Assembly: GCF_000485595.1 (NCBI RefSeq)
Contig: NW_014577305.1
Location: 225,671 to 272,154, forward strand
Length of the DNA stretch: 46,484 nt
Reading direction: 5' to 3'
Source of the DNA: Priapulus caudatus
Taxonomy: Eukaryota > Priapulida > Priapulimorpha > Priapulimorphida > Priapulidae
Shown: positions 1-12,716 of the stretch, one piece after another
How positions within the stretch are numbered: position 1 is the first letter of the stretch
Layout: each line of letters opens with the position of its first letter
Program-made: the position numbers and the translations under genes
The notes under the pieces: generated by a model
Told to the model about the DNA's origin: nothing
Seen by the model: only the letters and a program-made list of their open reading frames with translations
The model's database searches: none

Positions 1-53
1 ATACCCAGCCATATATCCCATATGCGCTACATACCCAGAGAGAAAGAGAGAGA

Positions 54-132
<79 letters not shown>

Positions 133-2560
133 GTGGGTCGGAGGAGAAAAGATGGGTGCTAGAGGGAGAGATAGTATTTTCCATAGAAATATAATATAGT
201 CTCTCTATATATTTCAAGGGTATTTTCAAGGGTATTTTCACGACTATGTTATTGCGAACGTCAATAGCAGGCACCACAAGATGTACAAATGAATATGACA
301 ACCGCAAATTATACAGTTTAATATATAAGTTACATTTCGGATTACAACACGAGATATGTCACATGTGAACATTAAATGCATGAAAAGAGCGTCAGGCTTG
401 TGACCCTACCTTTATATTTATTTTAAAAAGGTATAGACCACCTGTACATGTTTCAACATTATACATTCCCAGTAGACATGTATATGCAAACAAAACGTCT
501 AATTTCGAACATGTCGAGCCCACCACGTAACAAATGCAGATTACGACAAAATGCACCAAAAATGCTGTTTATGGTTCTTGCTGTTACACTGCGAAGAAAA
601 CGTGCAAGTAACAGAAATGAATAGCGTTAGCATAATTGAAAGTCCCGTGCCACAAACCTACAGACATAGACACGTAATACCATAGATATATATAGAAGAA
701 TATCTATATCTTCTTCTATATCTATGGTAATGGTAATACCAGTTGTTGACTATGTAATGTTGACTATGCAATTGTTGACAATGTAACACGCGGGTTAGAA
801 ACTTACACAATGTATCTAACAAGCGTGGACTTTCTGGAGTTTTCCAATTATTTCATATTTGATATTAATTGTAGTTATATGCATGCAAATTATTTGCTTA
901 TCAACGTGATTTTTCATCTACTGTGCTTCACATTAACAAATGTAAATTAACTTACTTGAACTACCCCTCCAATATACACATAAGACGACTGCAATGATGC
1001 AGTATGAATGTAATGGGCTTACACTTTTTACAGGCATTTAATAATGCTGAGATATAGGCTAACTTACAGATTGAAAACTAAATTAAGTAAAATATATCAA
1101 TTCACAGATTTCTCTATCTGTTATGGCAAATTATGGCTATAACCTTTTACTTAACTCGTTGTGTTTTCATGGTTTCAAAACTATAAGCAACATTAGTTCG
1201 TCTATATATTGATAGCAATATTTAAGAGACCATACATGTATACTATGATAAAATCACTTCTTGCTTAAATACTACTTAAATAGTTACGTACTTCACATAC
1301 CAAACGTCTACATTATCGATAACAGTGAGTTAGACCATGAACATATGTATATCTCATATCACGAGACATATGTTCATGGTTAGATGCTACTACAATAAAA
1401 CCATGAGTGGTACTTTATCAAATTTAATTTGACTAGGTACGATGTAGCATTACTTTCTGGCATTGCTCATTTCTATACGTGTACATTGAAGACAACCTAC
1501 TTTTATCAGGTACTATTACAGGACATTCTTGAATTTCATATACACGGGCATAGGCCTATATATGGTCAGATAAAAATACATTTTTTACATTTAACTGCAC
1601 AGATTTACCAAGATCAATTGATAATTAATAACCATGTCCATTAATAATAAAAATGGTAATTAAATGTTATTTACCTCAATCGATACATTGCAAATACTTT
1701 CATACCTGTTGTTATTATGGCTACACAGCTTCCTACATGGTTCTGACCATTTTAGAATCTCATGAAATTCAAATAACTGTGAATCATGCCAGCAAAGGCA
1801 AGACAAGGCTCACATAGTTTAACAAGGACTTGAGAACTCTAATCGCCACTTGTATTCTTTACATATTGATAACACTAAGGCATACGTGTGAGGGTGTGTA
1901 GATACACAAAAACAAACTTCAGTTGTGTGAACGAATAATCCAAGCAGCCCCGTGAAAACTATCATAATGCTGCCAAGCATTATACATGGTAGTGGCGTAA
2001 TACCTTTGTTCCCGTAATTCATGGTCGTTTTATTTTACATTAGAATTTAAAATTGCCAGAAATGCATTAACGCATTAATGCGTAACAATTGTACCTACAA
2101 ATCTGTACATGCCAATAATTAGACCAGGTATAAAAGCACTGAAATGTTACAGAGAATGATCAATTCCAAATGCAACACAGTACATTTTAATGATATGGTT
2201 GATAAATAATAGAACTTAAGCAATAGTACATGTGTAATTTTATGTTTATAAAGACACACTCCAACCTATGTTAACTTACCTGGTCTGTTTACATTCTTAC
2301 TATCCTTTGGTTTCACACCAAACATGGCATAGTAAAAAAAAATATTTAAATGAAAATTGCAAAAAGAACATGCCAAGCCCAACTTCCATCGATCACCCCA
2401 GGTGGCACTAGAAACATTTGGCATCACTTATAATTCTAAACACAAAAAGAAATTGGTAGTGAAAGCCCAAAAAGTGTAGTCCCTCAACCTTCATGGAATC
2501 ATCTCATCAGCTTTTTAGCAAAAAACACGTGCCTTAAAACACAATCTTTTGGGTTAGCAA
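1..2560. other. No gene recognised; two hairpins
   Basis: AT-rich sequence downstream of the USP gene. Beyond the GA run, I see hairpins at 679-728 (CCATAGATATATA type) and 1334-1380 (15-bp perfect arms ACCATGAACATATGT). No exon with a recognisable protein was found. Part may be USP 3' UTR. Confidence 0.6.
36..129. repeat. GA microsatellite
   Basis: About 90 bases of (GA)n near the left edge. Confidence 0.95.
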
Positions 2561-2928
2561 TTTACAAAAATAACATGGCAAAGCAATTGTTCAACAGCAA
2601 TAAAACCAGGAGAGTGACCATACTCGCATAAAATAACTTAGCCTCATATTTGCCACAAAATAGCAGCATATCTATACCATGTGGAAAAGGAATCACTCTG
2701 GAGGGATCAACAAAAAAGGCCAACTGTAATACATTGCCTGCACGTGTAGCATCTAGGACAGCGTGGCTCGTGAGGCAACCATGAGTAACCTGAGACCATC
2801 TTTGCTCACGAAGCTTCAGCGAGACATCCGGGGCAGGGTCATCCACGAGATCTCAGTGACGCTGCAGGTGCGGCAGTGAGTCGCGTGAGACAGAGAGGTT
2901 CATGGGGGTCGCAGTGAGGCTACGGTCG

Positions 2929-5900
2929 TTACGGCGAATCATCCGAGATAGGCCCCCCTGAATGCTCCCCAGAGTGAGCAAGCTCGGTCATCGTGCTGTC
3001 ACCTAACATGACCTCTTCACTATGCGTGACCTTTGGGCAATGTGTGTGCTCCGTGCCGTGTGTGACCTCTGTGCCATGTGTGACCTCTGCATCGAGCATG
3101 ACTTCTGCATCAAGCATGAACTCTGTGCCGTGCGTGACCTCTGTGTCGTGCATGACCTCTGGACTGTGTGTGACCTCTGTGTCGTGCATGACCTCTGGAC
3201 TGTGTGTGACCTCTGTACCGTGCATGACCTCTGGACTGTGCGTGACCTCTGTACCGTGCATGACCTCTGGACTGTGCGTGACCTCTGTACCGTGCATGAT
3301 CTCTGGACTGTGCGTGACCTCTGCACCATGCGTATCATCATCATTATCCTGCTGGTCAGCTAGGTCCTGCAGCAGCCTGCTGATTGTGTGGCTGATTGGC
3401 TGCGTCGGTACAAGTGACATTGACGCGAAACTCCGCGTGTCATCTGCAAACTGCGGTAGCTGGTCGGGTAGCTTAAAACCTGCGTTCAGCCCTGTGTCAA
3501 ATAGAGAACACACTGAGCTAAATACTACACATACGGCACCATTACCGCTTCATACTCTGAAGCGAGACTGAAGAATAAGCCAATGGCAACGTGAGTATTT
3601 TAGAGTAGAGGTTTTTACCTGTATACTCTGCATATGATTATATTCACTCACATTACCACCACCATGAACCAAAACCAAGAAATCTGTATGCACCCAACTA
3701 TTACTATTACTCGGTCAGTGCTACAATATTACATCATGAAGAAAACTCACCTGTTTTCTGATAGAAAAGAATGTAAGCATTATTATGGTCTTCGTATTGT
3801 GGCTCCCTCTTGGTAAGGGTGTCATCATTACAGAAAAACCACTCATCAGATAGTAGGTGCTTGGTATAAGATGTATAATGACCAGCGTTTGGCCCTACAA
3901 TCGAGGAGATACGGTACGATGTAAATTAAACCCACAAACCTCAGGTTCAATCGTAAAATTGAATTGTGAAATGGTTATGCTATACACATGCTAATTATGT
4001 CTATTATAACACACTCAAGGATTTTTAAACTTTAAATGTATGTTGCTAACAACTACGAATAAACTATGCTTTACAGAGTAATGGTTCCACTTAACGCTGT
4101 TTTCATATGTTGGAAAACGTGCCTGAACAGGAAACATACCTCCAAAATGGCAGACACAGCTGTGCAGATCATAGACAAAGTCGTTTTCTTTGTGCGTTGC
4201 TGAAATGAACTGTGAGAGGTCTAGCTGCTCCAGAGGGAAAAGGACCGTGTCTTCCAACTTCAGACTAGTCAGGTCATAAAACACAAACCTGACAGCAAAT
4301 ATACAGAGAGCATTATTTAGAATAACAAGCAATGTACTAAATATCTTCCAAACCAAATCTCTTCCCTTTCTCTTAGAGGTATTGTCAATATTACAAGTTA
4401 CTGAGTGATGCTTGTGACGTATACAGTCACAACATACATTAAACTGACTAATATAGAGCAAGATTAAACACAACTATATGTGACAGCAGGAATAAGATAA
4501 TAACAGCCTGTTATCTTATTACTGGTTATATCCATAACGAAATTCAATTTACAGTACTTGTCAACCAACACCTATTATTGCATGTAATAACAATAATTAT
4601 ATGTAAAGAAAGCATTATATATTAAACAACACTACACAGCCCTGTTTGACATCACCTTCTTTAAAAATCTGTTTTTAAGCAGGTTAGTTCTTTGCAAGTT
4701 TAGATTGTGGTTAGGTCATTCTAAATGAATGAATAAATAAATAAAAATATATATTAATCCACCACATATACATTAGGTAGAAATGATCTCAAAGCGTTCA
4801 TTTACACCTGATATACACTACATTTGCACCTATTTGTGAAACTGTTGTGCTGTGCATTATGTCAAACACCTTTTTAAATAGATGATAAGTGTAGGAGGAT
4901 AACGCCAAATGGTCATCGTCTTCTCTGCTCTTTGGTTTTGCTGACACTGAGGGCAGTACCAAGGGTTATGCTCATCCAGACTCTCACTGTAATTAGTAAA
5001 ACATCCAATATAGAATTCAAATGACAATAACTATTACATCACCCTGAAAGTTGAGAAGGTAATGCACATGTAATTGCCTTCATCTCTAACGTGATGGTAT
5101 AGTTTAGAGGCCACACACTTTTAGTCCCTACAATCAAGCGTTCGTAAGATATATCTGATTGAAAATGATGATCGTTTAGCCTAGTCTTATCTCGTCCAAT
5201 TGCAGAGATTATTGCTTGTGCACGAACTATAAAATGGCCACATATAGACTAACACAAATGTGCACACATATACACATTCACAAGAGACAGATAAATGATT
5301 CTGATTAGTTTCCATATTGGTTGTCATAATGCTAATGATATTAATAAATATCAATAATAAAAAAATAAAAAAACAAGATTACCACAAGCCAGAGAGCAGA
5401 ATGTTACTACTATCTACACGGATTTACAAATATTATTAATGAAGGCAGAGTTATAAGCAATGACAATAACCCTCCCCCAACCACTGAGAAATGTACTGCT
5501 CCTCACTGAATAGGAAACAAAAACAAAACAAAAGAAAACTGAAAAGGAACTGATAGAGGGACGCGTAGAAACGCAGCGACACCTTTCGGAAAAAGCCTCA
5601 AAGCAATCCTGAAGGTCTACGGGTTTCTCGCCCCTCCGGTCGACGACAGACTTGTGATCGGCGCAACTCGACAGCAGCTCGGCGATGCTGGCGACGGGGT
5701 CGATGAACGTGACGGTCAGGTGGTCACCGGGCATGAAGATCACCTCCGCGTCTCTGGACAACGGGCAGCCGGGGCAGCGGCGAGTGAACATGCAGCGTGA
5801 GCAGTTCTGACCCTGTCGTGAAAACTGCGCGTCAGAGGCAAGTGCGAGACACGACCGGACACGGGTTATCACCTCGATTATCATCTATTATCACATTATA

Positions 5901-8900
5901 TTATATATTTACCTTTATTTATTACCTCTGCCAGGGGCGTGGCGGAAGTTATGTTTTCACCGGCGAATGTTTGAGTGTTGGTTTGTGTGTTTGTGAACAT
6001 GCACGTTTCAGTTCACTTCCGCTAGGTGTGCTGGCTATAGACTTACAAACACGCAAACACAGGCTAAGAGGCAACCACAGTCCTCCTCCACCTACACGCT
6101 CACACTAATCCGAATCCAATTAATTATTTAATTAATTAATTAATTAATTAATTTTTCCACTTGATTAATTAATTAATAAAAAATTCCACATTGAGAGAAT
6201 TCAGCTGCCATGGCGGAGGTCTGTGCTCTCCGAGTGCTCTAGTTAGTTTTTGTTATTGTTGTTGTTGTAACAGAAGTTGGATTATTATAGGTGTCTGTGA
6301 TTGATCCTGTACAGACAGCCCAAGCCTGCACTACACGTGTGTTTCTACATGTATTAGGTACCTGTGCGTCAGTAAGACTAATGGTAAAGTCCTCTAGATG
6401 AGGCATCAGGCTGTTCACGTAGTCATAGAGCTTCTGTGGAGTGAGCCTGCCGGGCAGGTATGCAACCCTTGGATTGCCAAACCGCGTGAATTTCTTACTG
6501 CCGGCGGACTGTCTTCGGAAAACTATACACATTGGTATAGTCCTGAAATCACAATGTGCAATGCTAATCAAGACTGTAGTAGCAATGTTAGCATGACATG
6601 CATACACAGTTAGAAAAAGGAAATTATATTCCATTCAATACGTATTGACATACAAGGTACAGTGATTAAAGTCTGTCAATGATAGGAAATAAATGAAACA
6701 CATCCCATAGCAAGTCTTCACGATGTACATGAGCCATCACCTTATCTTTGGCTTGTAATCAGCTAATTTGTGCAGAGGTACATATGCCTCGGGCCCAATC
6801 AATTCGCTGCAGACTGGGCAGGGCAAATTCGTATCTCCATAATGCTTGCACGACATCTAAAAAGATTCAATATGTAATCAGTTATTTAATAAAAAACCTA
6901 TCCTTTTCCGTTAGGCTTGATAACCATTGTGCTAAAACATTTTTTCAAGCTTTGAGATAGACAAAACATCAAAATCCTACGATAGTAGAGACAAACGTTA
7001 CAGCGATAAGTGACAAACGGTTACGTTGGTATCGGTTTTGAATCATCCGAAACGTCACGCGCTCACGAACCGCACGTCCTACACGATTCGCTGCGGTTTA
7101 CCTCGATGCAGATCTGGCACAGCGTACAGCCACACTCCGCGTGTATGAACAGCTCAACGTCCGGCTTTTCCTCGAGGCATATTGCACAGGACCGCCACTG
7201 CTCGATGTGGCGCCCGCTCCGAGACGCCGCACTCGTGTCAAGCACTGCCGTGCCGCCGCATCCCTTGCTGCCGCCGCTGCCACCGCCAACGTCCCTGCTG
7301 CCGCCGGCATCGTCGGGGTTGTCGCTAGACCCGCCCGGTTCGCCATCGCAGCCCGCCTCGGACGACCGACGCTCGCGCGAACTGCCGACGGGGTCGGGGT
7401 CGGGGATCGAGTCGACGCGTGGTGGGGACGGGAGCGTCGGACTGCCGGCGACTGGCTGCAGCCTCATCTCGAACGCGTGGATCGCGCGCGATGCGTCGTT
7501 GACGAGCCACAGCAGCGTGCCGTCGTCCTGGAAATGCCGCCAGCCGACCGCCATTAGCTCCGACCGCGAAACACCCGACTCCTTGCATTGCAAACCCGAA
7601 AATCTAACACGCTGGGAAATCGGGGAGGAATTCTAATGCTACGCTTACCACACGATACAATACTTACCCATAGTGTAATAAGTTAATTATCAAGAAGTGC
7701 TGTCATTCTAAAACTGACACTGGCCCTCCGACTGTGAGCCCCACTTATATTGCAAACCCAAAAACTAACACGCTGAGAAATCGGAGAGAATTCCAATGCT
7801 ATACTTTCGATAAAATACAATAATTACTCAAGGTATCTTACTGCTTTAAGATAAACTGTCATGTACAGCAAAATTCCCAGGACACAGGTCAAACTGATTT
7901 AAAATGGGAAAGCAGATAATGCAGTTACATGCGCGATGTGGTAGTGACTTACCAGAAATCTTGAGACGTGGTTTTCAACCACCTCAGCAAGTATGATCTC
8001 AAGCGAACCATGGTCCTGTTCTAGCACCTCCAGCAGAGAAATTTTAAGGTCCCTTACGTTGTCCATCTTTTTTAGTGTTAGCAAATATCTCATTGGTTGT
8101 TGTCCATCACAAGGTTGGAATATCACAGCTAGAAAATCAGTACACTCAAATTACATCGAGTAAATATGCCATTTTCAGTGAATGAAAATCTCATCACAAA
8201 AACACATTTCAAGGGGCTTTGATACATGCATATGCAACTCCCAGTGTTTCAACTAGTATGTATGTTGAACAATGTTGTACGATGTAATGAGTAGAGCACT
8301 ACTGATTGCTAAAACCACTTAATATTTAAATGAAACTTGTTATAATAAATGTATATCCAGGTTTGACATGTCACAAGTTTTGCCACGAAACAAATAATGA
8401 AACATGCATATACACATTTAATAAATATTGTATAAATACTGTAACACCTTATGGCAGTCAAGCACGTGTTAATAGACATGTTTATAGAATGAACCCGTAT
8501 ATATAGGACACCTTTTTCATTTCCCTCTTCGTCATACAGTGAAACCTCTTCTATGAAACGGACACCTGTCTATACAGGACAGACACTTTTACAGTTTTCC
8601 TCGAGTGACCCTTATATACAGGTTCGACCATACACAAAAAACGTGTGAATCGAAGATCGAAGAAGAACAGAAAATCGTAAACAACCAACTGCGACAAAAC
8701 GCGTCAAGCAGACTCTTCACTTTGCGAGCGACGACGCACCATGCTTTTGAACTGTCCCTGAAACGTGTCGACGACGACGGACTTGTGCTTCGAGTGGTGC
8801 TTCCACCACGCCGCGTCGGCCTCCTCCGCGTCGAGGTCGGTCGTGGACGGCTGCGTGGTCCCGCCGCCGCCGCTGCTGCATCCCACGTCCTCGCTGTTCT

Positions 8901-10688
8901 CGCACGAGACGTCCGACGTCGCCACGGCGACGCGGTCCGGCGACGACTGCGGCGGCGCGCGCACGGCGTTCTTGAAGCGCTTCTGCAGCGCTGCCGGCAC
9001 CCTCTCTTCGCCGTTGCTGTCGCCGTCGTCGTCATCGTCGAAGCAACGGTTGCGCTTGCAGTTGTTCGCGGTGAATGCGTTGCCGAGTTCAGCCGCCGTC
9101 GTCGTCATCATTGTCGCCGGCTTGCCGCGCGGGTCGGCCACCACGTCGGACCGCCGCGCGTGCAGGTTGACGTCCTTCACCCGCGGGCAGGGCATCATCT
9201 TGCAGATCGTGCACGGGTACGTGCCGCCGTGCAGGTTGTCGAAGGTGAGCGGCGGCGTCGGCGCGGGGCGGCCGGGCGAGCGCGCAAACTTGTCGCTGTG
9301 CGTGACGCCGCGCGCGTCCTCGGTGACGAGCACGTTCGTGTTCGCGACCTTCACGTCCTTCCGGTAGAACTCCTCGATGCCCGCCGGCAGGATCCCCTCG
9401 GCGTTGTTCGCCGCGAGCTCGTTCTTCTCGCGACCGCCCGGTGGCGGGGGCGGCACATCGAAGAGCTTCTTCGCGTCCGTCAACGTCGCCACGCCGGCGC
9501 GCTCGTTTCTGTCGACTTCCGGCACCGCGGGGATTGCTCCCGGGAAGGTTCCAGAGAGTTTATCCTCGGTGGCATCAGGAGGATCGATCCCGCCGCTGCG
9601 GTCCGTCGAGTCGAGCGCGACTGCGGACAGCAGGTTGGATTTTATGTCGATCATCGTGACGCCGAGGGACAGCTGAGCGTCGGAGCTCTGCACGGAGACG
9701 GACGACTCGTTGCTGTCTTCCTCCATGTCCTGCCGCTGTGCCGAGCACGTCGCCGGCGAACGCTCGACGGCACAGTTGTTGTACGTGCATGCGTCCTGCG
9801 GCACTGCGGCGGCGGCGTCGCAGCACGCATTGCCGTCGTCCGGCGGCGTGTCCGGCTGGCTCGATGGGTGATTAGACATGAAGCTCTTCGCAGACGCAAG
9901 ATTGAGATCTTCGTGCAGCGAATCCAGCATGAGAGCGAGAAACTCCTGAGAGTCGTGCTGCAAGCAGGCCAAGAAGAAACGTCAGCGCAGGTAGGCCAGC
10001 GATGACTGCCAGAAAAGTGGGAAGTCATATACCGATACTAGCGTTTTACCACCAATATAGATCCTAGCTTGTATGCAGAGAAATCAAAGTATGGATAGTA
10101 CTCGAGTTGCGAATGTATCGGATACCAGATTGTCATTCTTAAGTTGAATGCTGAGAACTTGAAACACTATTAGGAGAGCAGTGGTTTGGTTGGTACATGC
10201 AGCTCTCTAGTTGAATAGTGGAATATATTGAAATAAGTTCGGATAGCATCATTCGTAGGCACAGATGTGCGTAACTCGTTAACAGACTCTGGAAGCATGA
10301 GGATTAAACCACCCTCACCTGTCGACAGCCGCTGAACTGAGGAAACGTGTTTCCGAGGCAATTCTTGAATTCGGTCGGCGTGATCGTGTACTTATCCCCC
10401 TTCCACACGCTGACGACGAGCCGCGCCAAGTGGCCCGTCAGGGAATCCTTTGTGTTTGCGTCCATCTCAAAGTCTTCAAGAAAGTACTTCACCAACGCAC
10501 TGCAGTTCAGCAAGCACTGTAGAGCAGAGTTCATGTAGCAAGTGTTCCCAAGGTTGCGCAGTCCACACATGCCTGGCACTATGGCACGATCTTCTGCGTA
10601 AGAAATATTCATGAGTTAAATGGACGCCCTGAACCTACCTCTCAAGATATATTTTGTTAGCTTCAATAATATATATATATATATAGAA

Positions 10689-10721
<33 letters not shown>

Positions 10722-11842
10722 AAATAGACACACGGAGAAAGAGAGTTATACAAAAAGAGTTAGAAAGGCAGAGAGTGGGTGCATTATAGAGAGAGACATG
10801 GTGATTTAGAGAATTTAAAGGTTACATCAAATTATACAAAGTCAAATGCACACTGCTACATGTCGAGTTTTATTTCTGAGCTGAACAATTTACCAGAATC
10901 GTAGAAGTGAAGCATGCTACTGTCATCAGCAAAGATGGCATCTTGAGTAGGACTGCTGTACGGTGCTGCAATAACGAAGACGTCGCTCATTATTACTACG
11001 ACACATTCTTACTCGAAAAACATCAAAATTATAAAAACGTTTCATAACATATCATCAATAGTCATCATGAGACTACAAGATGAGCTTGAAAAATCAATGT
11101 TACCTGAAACACCAAGGTCCAAATTAGGCATGTCAAGGTCAGGCATGGTTTCCATGTCATCGCGATCAGATTCAAACATGCTACCCATCCACATCACATT
11201 GGACGATTGCCCATTAAAGTCTTCGGGAAACATGTCTTCGGTTGGAGCATCCACAGTGCTGGCCTAATAATGAATAAGATGTTACCACGTACATAACATA
11301 TTAAGCTAGAACAGGATGGAACATTTTTCGTCATGTCATCAGAATACATAAAAATACAACACCAACCTCTTATTTTAGCACTACATTTATGGTCAACAGG
11401 GCAAAATTAGTGAGTTCAATAATATTAGCTATCACTATACGCAATATAGTGATCAAAGAAAAATAATTCTACACATGTATACAGCAGTGTTTTTTTTTTA
11501 GTTTCCTGATACAACCATAAATCTACTAGCACAGACACAGAGATCAATTCAAGCACATTTGTCCTGCAGGTGTCAGGGAAGCCATCAGATCTTATCAGCT
11601 TACTAATAGTCATTGCGAACCTCAACTGCAGATATCAGCAGGAGTTTCTTCCTAGTATAATATTCAATCTACATCATCTGGCAGTCTGACAAGCAGCAAC
11701 AATAATACATATATCTACACGTCATTTGCGATGCTAATATGTAAGCACAACAACCAACCTCTTTTAGTGCTTCTGAATCAATATCACATTCAGAAGCATA
11801 ATCATCAACATTGAAGTGTGTCTGATGGGATGAATAATCCAT
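2929..11842 (-). CDS. Ubiquitin-specific protease (USP, C19 family) with RING-like insert; 14 coding exons found, one missing
   Basis: Deubiquitinating cysteine protease. Exons, 5' to 3' on the minus strand: 11842-11759, 11263-11104, 10965-10894, 10593-10319, 9957-8740, 8128-7953, 7581-7102, 6856-6741, 6542-6362, 5812-5583, 4986-4870, 4288-4140, 3894-3751, 3491-2929 (TAA). All have GT-AG sites, and phases agree at every junction except 8740/8128, which needs one unfound exon. The Met at 11842 is chosen for its context (A at -3, G at +4) and sits in an exon with a good acceptor; an upstream exon cannot be excluded. The Cys box reads GLRNLGNTCYMNSALQCL (Cys about residue 124), then SGCRQHDSQEFLALMLDSLHE. 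A ubiquitin-like segment is in 8128-7953. Zinc-ribbon pairs are CSRC/CPGC and WYCPQC. LKRFVFYDLTS, GHYTSYTKH and WFFCNDDT supply the catalytic His and Asp/Asn. The core resembles USP4/15/32. About 1320 residues without the missing exon. I cannot assign a vertebrate orthologue. Confidence 0.88.
3135..3314 (-). repeat. 36-bp tandem repeat, five copies, inside the last USP exon
   Basis: Five full 36-bp units (starts 3135, 3171, 3207, 3243, 3279), with decayed half units on both sides (about 3020-3340). Each unit encodes GTEVTHSPEVMH or a close variant on the minus strand, itself made of two six-residue halves (EVTH / EVMH). Because 36 is a multiple of three, copy number can change without a frameshift. 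The repeat lies after the catalytic domain, in the C-terminal tail. Confidence 0.85.
5925..6244 (+). mobile_element. Interspersed repeat starting CTGCCAGGGGCG, copy 1
   Basis: Partner of 27512-27827, same orientation. It fills most of the USP intron between exons 6542-6362 and 5812-5583. Non-coding. Confidence 0.75.
6741..7581 (-). other. RING-like C8 zinc finger inserted in the USP catalytic domain
   Basis: Two exons (7581-7102 and 6856-6741) join at phase 0. The first ends with WRSCAICLEEKPDVEL, then HAECGCTLCQICIE; the second begins MSCKHYG and reaches LPCPVC. The cysteine spacing is C-x2-C-x14-C-x1-C-x2-C-x2-C-x14-C-x2-C, which is RING-like with Cys in place of the usual His at position four. 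It follows the ubiquitin-like segment and a low-complexity Gly/Ser/Pro linker, and precedes the zinc ribbon and the His box. In USP19 a MYND finger occupies a comparable place. RING fingers usually recruit E2 enzymes, but this one could be purely structural. The spacing and splice phase are seen; ligase activity is not shown. Confidence 0.75.
8740..9957 (-). other. Large GC-rich exon of the USP gene, mostly disordered insert
   Basis: A single exon of 406 codons, phase 0 at both ends. It starts with the conserved HDSQEFLALMLDSLHEDLN and ends with VVVDTFQGQFKSM, two motifs that lie close together in other USPs. Between them are about 340 residues rich in Asp, Ser, Pro and Ala with short acidic runs, plus one possible zinc knuckle (CTICKMMPC). 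The exon is far richer in G and C than the AT-rich introns around it. That composition creates long spurious open frames on the other strand and in other frames. Confidence 0.75.
10668..10735. repeat. TA and GA microsatellite
   Basis: A short (TA)n followed by interrupted (GA)n, in the USP intron between exons 10965-10894 and 10593-10319. Confidence 0.9.
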
Positions 11843-12716
11843 ACTAAGGTGACTGCTGAAACAAAATTCTACTGTTAGTTACATGTAACATTTATATTCA
11901 ATGCTTTCATAACTTCAGCTCTATCAAATGGCTAATGAGAATCACATACATTCCAGATTAAAAATGGTTTTTACTGTTAAATGATGAAGCCAGATGTTGC
12001 TAGATTGGAGAAATCAAGCGAAAGAAATTTCAAAAATTACGAAACTCAGAACTGAGACAAGAATAGGTCTAATCTGACTCGACTCGAGTATCAGTCTCAT
12101 CTAGTCTCGAGTGACAGAGTCATCTAGTCTGAGATATACTAATATTGAGCTGCTCTGACCATAAAGGGGAATCTAGCACATAGAGGTCTATGCCAACAAA
12201 CATCCTAATCATTTTCAGTGGGGTAACATACCAAACTGCAGTGTCAACTGTTGATTATACAGCTCTAGTCCCACTTCTTTCCCAGTAACATGCTTATCAG
12301 TGATGGTATCATTGTGGGAACTTCACTGAATGAGACTTGGACCTTCAAGACAAAAAATAATAACACCGAAGTATTTAAAAGTCAAATATCCAATTTTAAT
12401 ATTTTATAACAGTAATATTGATATGAAATATTGTGTAAGTACCCTCATACTCCCTCTAGTCTATAGCCTAACTCAATCTCTAAGTAAGAATTTTATATAC
12501 ATTTTGCCCCTGTATCTAGGGAAAAAGAGCAATTAAATAAATAGCCCATTATTTCAGAAGTTTCTCGCATAAGTCAAAGATATCTTAGTTTAAGCATTTG
12601 CCACCAGAGTACTACACAGAAGTTCTACACCTAGCCCTAGGTGGAAATTTTTGCTGTTTGACAAAAATCTTTGTTTTACTACGATGCTCACGTCCAGTTC
12701 AATGCTCCATGCTTTC

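Noticed and set aside
1819-2022. Minus-strand open frame with a hydrophobic stretch (ITPLPCIMLGSIMIVFTGLL)
   Set aside because: Could be a membrane helix, but no neighbouring exon, no family resemblance and no clear splice phase supports it.
3020-3340. Tandem repeat as a CRISPR array
   Set aside because: Units are contiguous without unique spacers, lie in a eukaryotic coding exon and keep the reading frame.
7010-7636. 208-codon plus-strand open frame and others near it
   Set aside because: Opposite the USP exon 7581-7102, whose RING cysteines and splice phases fit the family.
8605-10005. 466-codon open frame on the plus strand
   Set aside because: Lies opposite the GC-rich USP exon, is Arg/Val-rich without known motifs and is explained by base composition. 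The minus strand has conserved USP motifs and in-phase splice sites.
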